Positions 53,123 through 61,502 of a DNA stretch of 64,000 nucleotides are shown one piece after another. The DNA is from Microbacterium sp. LWO14-1.2. GTDB lineage: Bacteria > Actinomycetota > Actinomycetes > Actinomycetales > Microbacteriaceae. The DNA lies in assembly GCF_038397715.1 (NCBI RefSeq), contig NZ_CP151633.1, forward strand, positions 620,001 to 684,000, read 5' to 3'. Position numbers and translations under genes: made by a program. Below the pieces are notes generated by a model, which saw only the letters and a list, made by a program, of their open reading frames with translations, was not told the DNA's origin and made no database searches. How positions within the stretch are numbered: the stretch's first letter is position 1; every line of letters starts with the position of its first letter.

Positions 53123-53177
53123 GCGTCAGGGGCGCCGAGCGCCAAGAACGTTGAGCGTCAGGGCCGCTGAGCGTCAG
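53107..53177. repeat. 23-bp direct repeat across two gene ends
   Basis: Identical 23-bp copies at 53107-53129 and 53155-53177 (48-bp period). The first contains the stop of the LysR-HTH gene, the second the stop of the convergent ABC-F gene. Between them lie shorter variants of the same GCGTCAGGG/GCGCCGAGCGCC unit. Confidence 0.85.
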
Positions 53178-54838
53178 CGCTCGACGACTCGTCCGTCCTC
53201 GACCAGCCATCGGCGTGTGGTCTGCACCGCGTCGAGCATGCGCCGATCGTGCGTGACGAGCAGCAGCGTGCCGGTGTAGCTCTCCAGCGCCTGCTCGAGC
53301 TGCTCGATCGCGGGCAGGTCGAGGTGGTTGGTGGGCTCGTCGAGCACGAGCAGGTTTACGCCGCGCGCCTGCAGGAGGGCGAGAGCTGCACGGGTGCGTT
53401 CGCCCGGAGACAGCTCGTCGACGGAGCGGGTGACGTGGTCGGCCTTGAGCCCGAACTTCGCGAGCAGCGTCCGTACCTCGGCCGACGACATCTCGGGCAC
53501 CACCGACTCGAAGGCGTCAGCCAGGGCGGCAGGTCCGCGCAGCAGTGACCGCGCCTGGTCGATCTCGCCGATCTGCACGCTGGCGCCCATGCTGGCGGAT
53601 CCCTCGTTCGGGCTCTGACGGCCGAGCAGCCCGCGCAGCAGTGTCGACTTGCCGGCGCCGTTCGGCCCGGTGATGCCGATGCGATCGCCGGCGTCGACTT
53701 GCAGCGAGACGGGCCCCAGCGTGAAGTCGCCCTGGTGGAACACCGCGCCGCTCAGCGTCGAGACGACCGTGCTCGACCGCGGAGCCGACCCGATGGTGAA
53801 CTCCAGCTGCCACTCCTTGCGCGGCTCCTCCACCTCTTCCAGGCGGGCGATGCGGCTCTCCATCTGACGCACCTTCTGCGCCTGCTTCTCACTGGACTCC
53901 ATCGACGCCTTGCGCTGCAGCTTGTCATTGTCGGGCGACTTCTTCATCGCGTTGCGCACGCCCTGGCTCGACCACTCCCGCTGGGTGCGGGCGCGGGCGA
54001 TGAGGTCGGCCTTCTTCTCGGCGAACTCGTCGTACTTCTCCCTCAGGTGCCGCTTCAGCACGGCGCGCTCCTCCAGATACGCGTCGTACCCGCCGCCGTA
54101 CAGCCGGTGCGTGTGCTGGGCGAGGTCGAGCTCGAGCACGCGGGTGACGCTCCGAGCGAGGAACTCGCGGTCGTGGCTGACGAGCACCACTCCCCCGCGG
54201 AGGCCCCGGACGAACGATTCCAGTCGGTCGAGGCCGTCGAGGTCGAGGTCGTTCGTGGGCTCGTCGAGGAACACGATGTCGAAACGTGAGAGCAGGAGCG
54301 CGGCCAGTCCCACTCGCGCTGCCTGCCCGCCGGACAGGGCCGTCATGAGTGTGTGCTCGTCGACCCGCCCTCCGCTCGGGAGCCCGAGGTCGGCGAGCAC
54401 GGGCGGGATCCGTTCGTCGAGGTCGGCGGCACCGCTGGCGAGCCAGCGCTCCAGCGCCGTCGAGTACGTGTCGGCCGGGTCGGCGCCGGCCGGCGCGAGG
54501 CTCGGATCTCCGAGCGCCGCGGCCGCGGCATCCATCTCCCTGGTGGCGTCGGCGCACCCTGTGCGGCGAGCGATGTACTCGGCGACCGTCTCACCGGGCA
54601 CACGCTCGTGCTCCTGGGGCAGCCAGCCGACGAACGCATCGGCCGGCGCGAGCGAGACCGTACCGTCCATGGGTGCATCGACGCCCGCGAGCAGCCTCAG
54701 CAGGGTCGACTTGCCCGCACCGTTCGCACCCACGACTCCCACGACATCGCCGGGAGCGACGGTCAGGTCGACCCCCTCGAAGAGGATGCGGTGGCCGTGG
54801 CCTCCGGCGAGGTTCTGAGCGACGAGGGTGGCGGTCAT
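53174..54838 (-). CDS. ABC-F family ATPase
   Basis: 554 residues with two ABC domains and no TM segment. Walker A GANGAGKST (about 37-45) and GPNGAGKST, signatures LSGGQAAR and LSPGERTR, and Walker B LLLSRFDIVFLDEPTNDLDL and LLVLDEPTNHLDL. The linker between the domains (about 255-345) is basic and helical, the P-site tRNA interaction motif region of ABC-F. These act on ribosomes in translation or antibiotic protection. Which subfamily (Uup, EttA or ARE) cannot be decided here. Confidence 0.91.
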   Translation of the reverse strand: MTATLVAQNLAGGHGHRILFEGVDLTVAPGDVVGVVGANGAGKSTLLRLLAGVDAPMDGTVSLAPADAFVGWLPQEHERVPGETVAEYIARRTGCADATREMDAAAAALGDPSLAPAGADPADTYSTALERWLASGAADLDERIPPVLADLGLPSGGRVDEHTLMTALSGGQAARVGLAALLLSRFDIVFLDEPTNDLDLDGLDRLESFVRGLRGGVVLVSHDREFLARSVTRVLELDLAQHTHRLYGGGYDAYLEERAVLKRHLREKYDEFAEKKADLIARARTQREWSSQGVRNAMKKSPDNDKLQRKASMESSEKQAQKVRQMESRIARLEEVEEPRKEWQLEFTIGSAPRSSTVVSTLSGAVFHQGDFTLGPVSLQVDAGDRIGITGPNGAGKSTLLRGLLGRQSPNEGSASMGASVQIGEIDQARSLLRGPAALADAFESVVPEMSSAEVRTLLAKFGLKADHVTRSVDELSPGERTRAALALLQARGVNLLVLDEPTNHLDLPAIEQLEQALESYTGTLLLVTHDRRMLDAVQTTRRWLVEDGRVVER

Positions 54839-54872
54839 CAGACCATCCTCTCAGCCGCCGGACGAGCGACTG

Positions 54873-55121
54873 TCAGCCGACTGCCTGGAAGAACATCGTG
54901 AGCCAGAACACGAGAAACAAGCCGTGAGTGAGCGTGCCCAGCACCCCAATAACCATGGCCCAACGCGCGAGTCCCCGTCCCGTCTCCGAGTTCCGCGGGT
55001 CGTCGAGCTGTCGGCGCGCGAAGACGGACAGGATGAGACCGGCGAGCGGCATCACAAACGCGGCGATGAAGGCGATGAGCGCGAGCGTGTTTGTTCGCGG
55101 CGCGGTGTCAACGTGGGTCAC
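54873..55121 (-). CDS. small two-TM protein (DUF4190-like)
   Basis: 82 residues. Two hydrophobic helices (about 13-33 and 54-75) flank a polar loop (FARRQLDDPRNSETGRGLARWAMVIG), the DUF4190 pattern. Function unknown. GTG start 6 nt after a TACGGT -10 box. Only 34 bp upstream of the ABC-F start, and in the same direction. Confidence 0.78.
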   Translation of the reverse strand: MTHVDTAPRTNTLALIAFIAAFVMPLAGLILSVFARRQLDDPRNSETGRGLARWAMVIGVLGTLTHGLFLVFWLTMFFQAVG

Positions 55122-55127
55122 GAGTTC

Positions 55128-55133
55128 ACCGTA
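55128..55133 (-). promoter_or_regulatory. -10 box of the DUF4190-like gene (leaderless type)
   Basis: TACGGT on the minus strand, 6 nt (GAACTC) before the GTG at 55121. Confidence 0.5.
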
Positions 55134-55170
55134 GCGCCCACTGCCCCAGCGCGGCCACGCTCTGAGAGCG

Positions 55171-55731
55171 TCAGTCCCAGTCGAGGTACTCCTCGATGAT
55201 CACACCGGTCTCGATCGGGTGATGCATGGGGAAGAGGTGGTCTCCGGCGATGGTCTTGATGCTGGAGCGGTCGGGCACGCTCGCCTGCAGCGCTTCGGCG
55301 TTCGCGGGCGGGGTGTCGGTGTCTTCCGTGCCCTGCACGATCAGCACGGGGATCGCCGGTGCGACGGGGATGTCGATGTCCTCCACGCCGAGCAGCAGCA
55401 GGCCGTTCGCGCGGTCGGTGTGAGCGGCGACGAGGGCGCGGGCGATCGTGCCGCCGAACCCGTGACCGCCGACCCAGGTGTCGTCGATGCCGACGTGGTC
55501 GATCACGGCGACGGCATCCTCGACGCGGTCCTCGAGAGTCGCGTCGCCTGCACGGTGTCCGATGCGCAGCACGTGGAAGCCCGCCTCTTCGGCGAGGTAG
55601 TGCGCGGCGACACCCAGCACGTCGGCGGCGAGCCCCTGCTCCTGGATGAGGACCAGCTTGACCGGACCGTCGCCCTCGTCGGCGAACGGGATCGCGCGGC
55701 CGTCGGGCTCGAAGATCTGGGTGTCGGTCAT
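55171..55731 (-). CDS. alpha/beta-hydrolase-fold protein without the nucleophile serine
   Basis: 186 residues. Strand-turn-helix VGGHGFGGTIARALVAAH is the place of the nucleophile elbow (GxSxG), but the Ser position holds Gly91. PVLIVQGTEDTDTPP resembles the acid-strand, and AGDHLFPMHHP carries a His in the usual place. Without the Ser it is probably not an esterase; it may be a binding or regulatory protein, or use another mechanism. ATG after AGGAGA. Confidence 0.78.
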   Translation of the reverse strand: MTDTQIFEPDGRAIPFADEGDGPVKLVLIQEQGLAADVLGVAAHYLAEEAGFHVLRIGHRAGDATLEDRVEDAVAVIDHVGIDDTWVGGHGFGGTIARALVAAHTDRANGLLLLGVEDIDIPVAPAIPVLIVQGTEDTDTPPANAEALQASVPDRSSIKTIAGDHLFPMHHPIETGVIIEEYLDWD

Positions 55732-55829
55732 GGGCGTGGTTCTCCTCGTGCCGTCTCAGTGGGTGACGAGGGGCTCGCGGCGACGCGCTCGTCCGTCGCC
55801 GTCATCCCTCGTCCTCCAGCGTATCCCGC

Positions 55830-57254
55830 TCACTCGCGCAGAGCGGATCTCCCTCGACGTGCGATCTCCTGCCACAGGTGAGCGATCGTGGCAGCGCCCT
55901 GCAGCAGCATCCTCACGTCCACGCTCTCGTCGCTGGCGTGCCAGTGGTCTTCGGGCAGGCCCGTGCCGAGGAACGAGACAGGCGCGTCGAGTTCGCGAGA
56001 GAGCAGCTCCGCGGGTCCGCCCCCGGCGTTGCCCATGCGACCACGGACCTCCGTCCCGTACCCCCGCGCGAGGGCGAGTTCGAGAGCGTCGAGCATCGCG
56101 CCGCGCGGGGCGGTGTACGGCTCTTGCGCGATGCGCTCGTCGACCGTCAGCTCGTACGCGGCGCCGGTCGGCATCGCCGCGGCGACGTACTCGCGGAGAC
56201 GGTCGGCGATGTCGTGGTTGCGCTGGTCGGGAACCGTCCGGATGCTGAGCGAGGCCGTCGCCTCCCGCGGGATCACCGAGCGCTCGATGCCCGTCGGATC
56301 GCCTGCGAGCAGCGAGATCACCTCGACGGCCGGTCGCACCCAGAGGCGCTCGGGCACCGTGTACCCCGCCTCGCCCGTGACCACGCGCGTCTCGCTGCGC
56401 TCAAGCCAGACGTCCTCGTCGAACGGAAGCTCGCCCAGCTCTCGACGCCGGTCAGGTGACACAGCGGCGACGCCGTCATAGAAGCCGGGGATCGCGATCC
56501 GATCCGAGTCGTCGTGCATGCCCGCGAGGATGCGCGCCAGGACCAGCGACGGATTCAGGGTGACCCCAGATGCGACCCCGCTGTGCACGTCGCGTTCGGG
56601 TCCCATCACGGTCAGCGTGGCTGTCAGGGTGCCGCGCATCGAGGTCACGGGAGCCGGCGCGTCATCGCGCCACTGGATCGTGTCGGAGAAGACGATCGCG
56701 TCGCAGCCCAACCGGTCGCGGTGCTCACGCAGCAGTGCTTCGAGGTTCGGCGAGCCGATCTCCTCCTCGCCGTCGATGAGCAGTTTCACGTTCAGAGGCA
56801 GCTCGCCGCAGGCGTCGAACGCCCGCAGGCCCCAGACGTGCGCGAGCACCTGCCCCTTCGCGTCGGACGCCCCGCGCCCGTAGAGACGTCCGTCGCGGAG
56901 CACGGCGGTGAACGGCTCGGTCTCGCTCCACTCCTCCGGCTTCGCGTGCCGCACGTCGTGATGGCTGTAGACGAGGATCGTCGGCGCCTCGGGGTCGACC
57001 AGTCTCTCGCCGAACACCGCGAAGGAATCCCCCGTCGGCAGCAACGTCGTCTCGAGCCCAGCGTCACGCATCTCGCCGGCGATCCAGTGCGCAGATCGCG
57101 TCATGTCCATCCGACGGTCGGGATCCGCCGACACGGAGGGGATCATCACCCAGGCGGAGAGCCGATCGACGATGTCGCCTGCGGCATCCTCCAGGTACGA
57201 AGCGAACCCGTCGCTGGCCCGGTCGTCTGCCGCGCGCGGTTCCGTGTCGTCCAT
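55830..57254 (-). CDS. M20-family metallopeptidase (dipeptidase)
   Basis: 474 residues. The di-zinc motifs are VYSHHDVRHAKP (His), YGRGASDAKGQ (Asp), LLIDGEEEIGSP (Glu), FSDTIQW (Asp) and GTGLPEDHWHASDE (His), with a lid domain (about 210-370). It is closest to the broad dipeptidase/carnosinase group of M20, cleaving dipeptides from their C-terminal side in the cytosol. The start ATG was taken because it gives full M20 length; an upstream frame exists. Convergent with nothing nearby; the catalase gene is divergent. Confidence 0.88.
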   Translation of the reverse strand: MDDTEPRAADDRASDGFASYLEDAAGDIVDRLSAWVMIPSVSADPDRRMDMTRSAHWIAGEMRDAGLETTLLPTGDSFAVFGERLVDPEAPTILVYSHHDVRHAKPEEWSETEPFTAVLRDGRLYGRGASDAKGQVLAHVWGLRAFDACGELPLNVKLLIDGEEEIGSPNLEALLREHRDRLGCDAIVFSDTIQWRDDAPAPVTSMRGTLTATLTVMGPERDVHSGVASGVTLNPSLVLARILAGMHDDSDRIAIPGFYDGVAAVSPDRRRELGELPFDEDVWLERSETRVVTGEAGYTVPERLWVRPAVEVISLLAGDPTGIERSVIPREATASLSIRTVPDQRNHDIADRLREYVAAAMPTGAAYELTVDERIAQEPYTAPRGAMLDALELALARGYGTEVRGRMGNAGGGPAELLSRELDAPVSFLGTGLPEDHWHASDESVDVRMLLQGAATIAHLWQEIARRGRSALRE

Positions 57255-57456
57255 GCGGCCACCCTGGCCCTCTGCCGTTCCCCGCGCTTCGGGCTTGACG
57301 CGGGGCGGCGGACACCGCTACAGGAGCACGGAGAAGCAGTCGACGGGCGGGCGCGCGATTGTCGCAGGGATGGGCGGATCTGGAAACCCCCCTCGTGATC
57401 CGGGGTCACGAGCGTTGCATGGCCAGTCCACCGACAGACGATCAGAAAGGCGCACC

Positions 57457-58338
57457 ATGTTCTTCCACCGACAGGAGCTCCAGTTCTCCGCGACACCCGA
57501 GGCCCCGGATGCCGTCTACGCGCGAAAGCTGCAGGAGGTGCTCGGCGGACAGTACGGCGAGATCACCGTCGCGCTGCAGTACCAGTTCCAGGCCTGGAAC
57601 ATGCACATCCCCGGCAAGTACCGCGACCTGGTGTTCGGCATCGGCGCCGAGGAGATGGGGCACGTCGAGATGCTCGCCGTCATGATCGCGCAGCTGCTCG
57701 AGAAGGCGCCGCTCGGCATCACAGAGGATGCCGTGCAGGATGACCCGACCGTGGCCGCCATCGTCGGCGGGACCGACGTGCAGCAGGGCATCGTCGCAGG
57801 CGCCGGGGCGCGCCCGGTCGACAGCAACGGCAACCCGTGGCAGGGCTCGTACATCACGTCGAGCGGCAATCTGCTCGCCGACTTCATGGCCAACGCCAAC
57901 GCCGAGATGCAGGGCCGAGTGCAGGTCGCCCGGCTGTACCACATGACCGATGACCACGGCATCCGGGACATGCTCGGCTTCCTGCTCGCCCGCGACACGA
58001 TGCACCAGAACCAGTGGCTCGCCGCGGTCGAGGAGCTCAAGGCGGAGGGAGCCGAGGAACTGCCCGTGCCCAGCAACTTCCCACTGAACAAGGAGCACCG
58101 CGAGGTCTCGTACCAGTACCTCAACTTCAGCGACGGAGCGGCGGCCGCCGAGGGGTCCTGGGCGAGCGGGCCGACGCCGGACGGCAAGGGCGAGTTCAGC
58201 TACCACGACGGCCCGACGACGACGGCGGTCATGCCGCCGCCCACCCGTCCCGACGCGCGGTTCTACGGCACGACAGACATGCCGAACGTCGTCGAGAAGG
58301 TCGCCGGCGCCGCCCAGGACGCGATGAACAAGGAGTGA
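57457..58338 (+). CDS. manganese catalase (non-heme)
   Basis: 293 residues. Metal ligands fit the dimanganese site: Glu in YGEITVALQYQFQAW, Glu and His in GAEEMGHVEMLAVM, Glu in NANAEMQGRVQVARLYHM, and Glu/His in ARDTMHQNQW. The C-terminus (YLNFSDGAAAAEGSWASG, then polar tail) is family-typical. It dismutates hydrogen peroxide. The ATG was chosen with AAAGG upstream, giving usual length; the open frame extends further upstream without coding character. A 14-bp terminator follows. The 200-bp gap before it holds no recognisable element. Confidence 0.92.
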   Translation: MFFHRQELQFSATPEAPDAVYARKLQEVLGGQYGEITVALQYQFQAWNMHIPGKYRDLVFGIGAEEMGHVEMLAVMIAQLLEKAPLGITEDAVQDDPTVAAIVGGTDVQQGIVAGAGARPVDSNGNPWQGSYITSSGNLLADFMANANAEMQGRVQVARLYHMTDDHGIRDMLGFLLARDTMHQNQWLAAVEELKAEGAEELPVPSNFPLNKEHREVSYQYLNFSDGAAAAEGSWASGPTPDGKGEFSYHDGPTTTAVMPPPTRPDARFYGTTDMPNVVEKVAGAAQDAMNKE

Positions 58339-58363
58339 CGCGAAAACGTCGGATGCTCGTGCT

Positions 58364-58397
58364 CCCTCTCGGTCGGACGCGGATCCGGCCGAGAGGG
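58364..58397 (+). terminator. terminator of the manganese catalase gene
   Basis: 14-bp stem with one G-U-compatible pair (CCCTCTCGGTCGGA / TCCGGCCGAGAGGG) and a 6-nt loop. Confidence 0.75.
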
Positions 58398-58467
58398 CAT
58401 GGGCGCCTCAGTTGCCGAAGCGGAACTCCATCACGCCGCGTCACCGAAAGGCATTTCGCACCACCGA

Positions 58468-58473
58468 TAACCT
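58468..58473 (+). promoter_or_regulatory. -10 box of the CPCC gene (leaderless type)
   Basis: TAACCT, 6 nt (GAAGCC) before the GTG at 58480. Confidence 0.5.
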
Positions 58474-58479
58474 GAAGCC

Positions 58480-58869
58480 GTGCCCAACCTGGATGACCGG
58501 ACCGTCTATCCGTGCCCATGCTGCGGTCATCTCACTCTTGGTCAGCCGCCAGGATCGTACGAACTGTGCCCTGTGTGCTTCTGGGAGGACGATGCCGTCC
58601 AACTCCGATGGCCCACATACGCGGGTGGAGCCAATCGCCCCTCCCTCATCGATTCCCAGCGCGCTTATGCGCTGTTCGGAGCAATGGAGGACCGATTCGT
58701 CAAGCACGTCCGGCCGGCTTCGGAAGAGGAACAGATGGATGCCGGTTGGCGGCCGATCGACCTCGAGCAGGATGCATTCGAAGCCAAGGGCCACCGCGAC
58801 GCAGAGTGGCCCGACGACCTCACGACCTTGTACTGGTGGCGTCCGAACTACTGGCGTTCGGCCCGGTAG
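58480..58869 (+). CDS. CPCC family cysteine-rich protein
   Basis: 129 residues. The N-terminal YPCPCCGHLTLGQPPGSYELCPVCFWEDD holds two Cys pairs (CPCC and CPVC), a zinc-ribbon-like pattern that defines the CPCC family. The second half is rich in Trp and ends in WWRPNYWRSAR. Function unknown; such proteins are often found next to toxin or immunity genes, but no such neighbour is visible here. GTG start with a leaderless promoter. Codon use is slightly less GC-rich than in the flanking genes (CATTCG, TATGCG, AATCGC). Confidence 0.8.
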   Translation: MPNLDDRTVYPCPCCGHLTLGQPPGSYELCPVCFWEDDAVQLRWPTYAGGANRPSLIDSQRAYALFGAMEDRFVKHVRPASEEEQMDAGWRPIDLEQDAFEAKGHRDAEWPDDLTTLYWWRPNYWRSAR

Positions 58870-58896
58870 AAGCCGAGATGCAGGAGCGCGATCCGA

Positions 58897-59970
58897 TCAG
58901 TTGTTGAAGCGGAACTCCACGACGTCGCCGTCCTGCATGACGTAGTCCTTGCCCTCGAGGCGGGCCTTGCCCTTGGCGCGGGCCTCGACGACGGAACCGG
59001 TCTCGACGAGGTCGTCGAACGAGACGATCTCCGCCTTGATGAAGCCCTTCTCGAAGTCGGTGTGGATGACTCCGGCGGCCTGCGGCGCCTTCGACCCCTT
59101 GGGGATCGTCCAGGCACGCGCCTCCTTCGGACCGGCGGTCAGGTACGTCTGCAGGCCGAGCGTGTCGAACCCGGTGCGGGCGAGCTGGTCGAGGCCGGAC
59201 TCGTCCTGGCCGGTCGAGGCGAGCAGCTCCGCGGCGTCCTCGGGATCGAGGTCCTTGAGCTCCGACTCGATCTTCGCGTCGAGGAAGATCGCCTTCGCGG
59301 GAGCGACGAGCGCGGCCAGCTCCTCCTTGCGGGCGGTGTCGGTGAGCACGCCCTCATCGACGTTGAACACGAAGATGACCGGCTTCGAGGTGAGGAGTCC
59401 GAGCTCGCGGATTGGACTCAGGTCGAGTCCGCTGGTGGAGAGCAGGACGCCGCGCTCCAGAGCATCCTTCGCGGCCTTCGCCGTCTCGAGCACGACGGGC
59501 TCGATCTTCTTGCCCCGAACTTCCTTCTCGTACCGTGTGATCGCCCGGTCGACGGTCTCGAGGTCGGCGAGCATGAGCTCGGCGTTGATGGTCTCCATGT
59601 CGGATGCGGGGTTCACGGCCCCGTCGACGTGCACGACCTCGTCATCGGCGAAGCCGCGGACGACCTGCGCGATCGCGTCGGCCTCGCGGATGTTCGCGAG
59701 GAACTTGTTGCCCAGGCCTTCGCCCTCGCTCGCACCGCGCACGATGCCGGCGATGTCGACGAACGACACCGCCGCGGGCAGGATGCGCTCGCTGTGGAAG
59801 ATCTCGGCGAGCTTGTCGAGACGCGGGTCGGGCAGGTTCACCACGCCGACGTTCGGCTCGATCGTCGCGAACGGATAGTTCGCCGCGAGCACGTCGTTCT
59901 TGGTCAGGGCGTTGAAGAGGGTGGACTTGCCGACATTGGGCAGGCCGACGATTCCGATAGTGAGAGCCAC
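58897..59970 (-). CDS. ychF: redox-regulated ATPase YchF (Obg family)
   Basis: 357 residues. G1 GIVGLPNVGKST, then ADIAGIVRGASEGEGLGNKFL, and the altered G4 NVDEG (the NxxE form that gives ATP specificity). A helical insertion, then the C-terminal TGS domain (GPKEARAWTIPKGSKAPQAAGVIHTDFEKGFIKAE). Binds ribosomes and modulates translation under stress. GTG start 8 nt after a TAGACT -10 box. Length normal. Confidence 0.95.
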   Translation of the reverse strand: MALTIGIVGLPNVGKSTLFNALTKNDVLAANYPFATIEPNVGVVNLPDPRLDKLAEIFHSERILPAAVSFVDIAGIVRGASEGEGLGNKFLANIREADAIAQVVRGFADDEVVHVDGAVNPASDMETINAELMLADLETVDRAITRYEKEVRGKKIEPVVLETAKAAKDALERGVLLSTSGLDLSPIRELGLLTSKPVIFVFNVDEGVLTDTARKEELAALVAPAKAIFLDAKIESELKDLDPEDAAELLASTGQDESGLDQLARTGFDTLGLQTYLTAGPKEARAWTIPKGSKAPQAAGVIHTDFEKGFIKAEIVSFDDLVETGSVVEARAKGKARLEGKDYVMQDGDVVEFRFNN

Positions 59971-59978
59971 GGGGTACG

Positions 59979-59984
59979 AGTCTA
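59979..59984 (-). promoter_or_regulatory. -10 box of ychF (leaderless type)
   Basis: TAGACT on the minus strand, 8 nt before the GTG start, at the upper limit for a leaderless start. Confidence 0.5.
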
Positions 59985-60006
59985 CCCGCCGGCCGGACCC
60001 CGCCCG

Positions 60007-60747
60007 TCAGCTCTTGCGGCTGCGGAAGGCCCTCGTCACATACGGCAGGTCGATCGTCGCGTCGCCGTCGAGACCAAGCTCGTCGAACAGCGCATCCATA
60101 TCGTGCCGGATGCGCAGCTTCTCGTCGTCCGACGCGGTGATGATGTAGCTGCGGGAGGCGGCCATCCGGTGCAGCAGCTCCCGCGTGATCGGACGCACCC
60201 ACTCCCACGACTGCTCCTCGAGCGCCCCCATCGGCGGCGCGACCTCGGGTCCCCCTTCTGCGAGCATGACCTCGGCGTGGCTGCCGTGCATGATCGCGGT
60301 GAGGCGGCGCACCCACTCCACGCATTCGTCGCGGATGTTCCAGATCAGTCCGAGCACACCCCCGTCGCGCAGCACACGCCCGATCTCCGCCGAGCCGCGC
60401 ACCGGATCGACCCAGTGCCACGCCTGGCCGAGCACGACGGCGTCGAGACTGGCGTCCGGGAGGGGCAGCCTCTCGGCGGTTCCGAGGAACGTCGGCACCC
60501 CGGGGATCGCTCCGCGCAGCGTGGCGAGCATCTCGGCATCCGGATCCACGGCGACGATCTCGGCATCGGGCGCCTTGGCGAGGACGCGCGTGAGCTTGCC
60601 GGTCCCGGCGCCGACATCGGCGATGCGGCGCGAGTCGGCGGGCAGCGGCTCCAGCATCCAGGCCACGGCCTCGAACGGGTAGTCGGGGCGACCGAGCTCG
60701 TAGTTGTGCGCCTCGGCACCGAAGGATGTCGACAGTCCATCGCTCAT
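60007..60747 (-). CDS. SAM-dependent class I methyltransferase
   Basis: 246 residues. Methyltransferase motif I is RRIADVGAGTGKLTRVL (about 42-58), motif II IVAVDPDAEMLATLRGA, and DAVVLGQAWHWVDPVRGSAEIGRVL the post-motif region (methyltransferase 11-type). Substrate unknown. It lies directly upstream of ychF; the gap is about 36 nt. ATG with -10 box TAGGCT 6 nt upstream; a divergent exonuclease gene starts 60 bp away. Confidence 0.88.
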   Translation of the reverse strand: MSDGLSTSFGAEAHNYELGRPDYPFEAVAWMLEPLPADSRRIADVGAGTGKLTRVLAKAPDAEIVAVDPDAEMLATLRGAIPGVPTFLGTAERLPLPDASLDAVVLGQAWHWVDPVRGSAEIGRVLRDGGVLGLIWNIRDECVEWVRRLTAIMHGSHAEVMLAEGGPEVAPPMGALEEQSWEWVRPITRELLHRMAASRSYIITASDDEKLRIRHDMDALFDELGLDGDATIDLPYVTRAFRSRKS

Positions 60748-60753
60748 GTCGCC

Positions 60754-60759
60754 AGCCTA
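60754..60759 (-). promoter_or_regulatory. -10 box of the methyltransferase gene (leaderless type)
   Basis: TAGGCT on the minus strand, 6 nt (GGCGAC) before the ATG at 60747. The same 12-nt neighbourhood, except one base, occurs before the ABC exporter at 47675. Confidence 0.55.
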
Positions 60760-60806
60760 CGGCGCGTCCTCCTCGCGGCCCGAGCGCCGCGGGAGAGAGT
60801 GGAGTC

Positions 60807-61430
60807 GTGCCCCTGGACTTCACCGCGATCGACTTCGAGACGGCGAACTCCAGCCCCGCCTCCGCGTGCTCCGTCGGACTCGTGCGCGTCCGCGACGGCC
60901 GGGTCGTCGCCACGGCCGGATGGCTGATCCGCCCACCCGTGGGGCACGACGAGTTCCAGGAATGGAACGTGCGGATCCACGGGATCCGTGCGCAGGACGT
61001 GGTCTCGGCCGCGTCCTGGATCGATCAGTTCGCTGCGCTGTGCGACTTCGCCCGTTCCGACGTGCTCGTGGCGCACAACGCAGGCTTCGACCTCAACGTC
61101 CTCCGGCGAGCATCGGAGGCCACGGGCCTCGACTGCCCTCCCTATCGATCCCTCTGCAGCCTGCAGGTGGCGAGGAAGGTCTACGACCTCGAGTCGTATC
61201 GGCTTCCGAAAGCCGCCGAGGCGGCCGGTTTCACCGGTTTCTCCCACCACGACGCCCTCGCGGATGCACTGGCCTGCGCGCACATCGTGATGGATGCCGC
61301 GCAGCGCTTGGCCACGCCCGACGTGTTCTCCCTCGCCGAGGCTCTCAGCCTGCGGGTGACGACTCCTCGCGCACCGCAGCCGCGCCCCGCCGAGACGCTC
61401 GTCGCCGCGCAGGACCTCGCGGTCGCCTGA
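60807..61430 (+). CDS. DEDDh-type 3'-5' exonuclease (PolC/DnaQ epsilon-like)
   Basis: 207 residues. ExoI TAIDFETANSS (Asp-x-Glu), ExoII VAHNAGFDLNVL (Asp), ExoIII HHDALADALACAH (His and Asp) form the DEDDh set. Stand-alone epsilon-like nucleases act in repair or RNA/DNA trimming; there is no polymerase-binding or BRCT domain. GTG start after GAGAGAGTGGAG, a likely ribosome site. Probably cytosolic. Confidence 0.86.
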   Translation: MPLDFTAIDFETANSSPASACSVGLVRVRDGRVVATAGWLIRPPVGHDEFQEWNVRIHGIRAQDVVSAASWIDQFAALCDFARSDVLVAHNAGFDLNVLRRASEATGLDCPPYRSLCSLQVARKVYDLESYRLPKAAEAAGFTGFSHHDALADALACAHIVMDAAQRLATPDVFSLAEALSLRVTTPRAPQPRPAETLVAAQDLAVA

Positions 61431-61502
61431 CGCCTGCTCCTCGGATCGCCCGATCGCCGGGTCGTTCCGGGGAATGTCGGAGGCCGCGGGCACCATGGAG
61501 CC

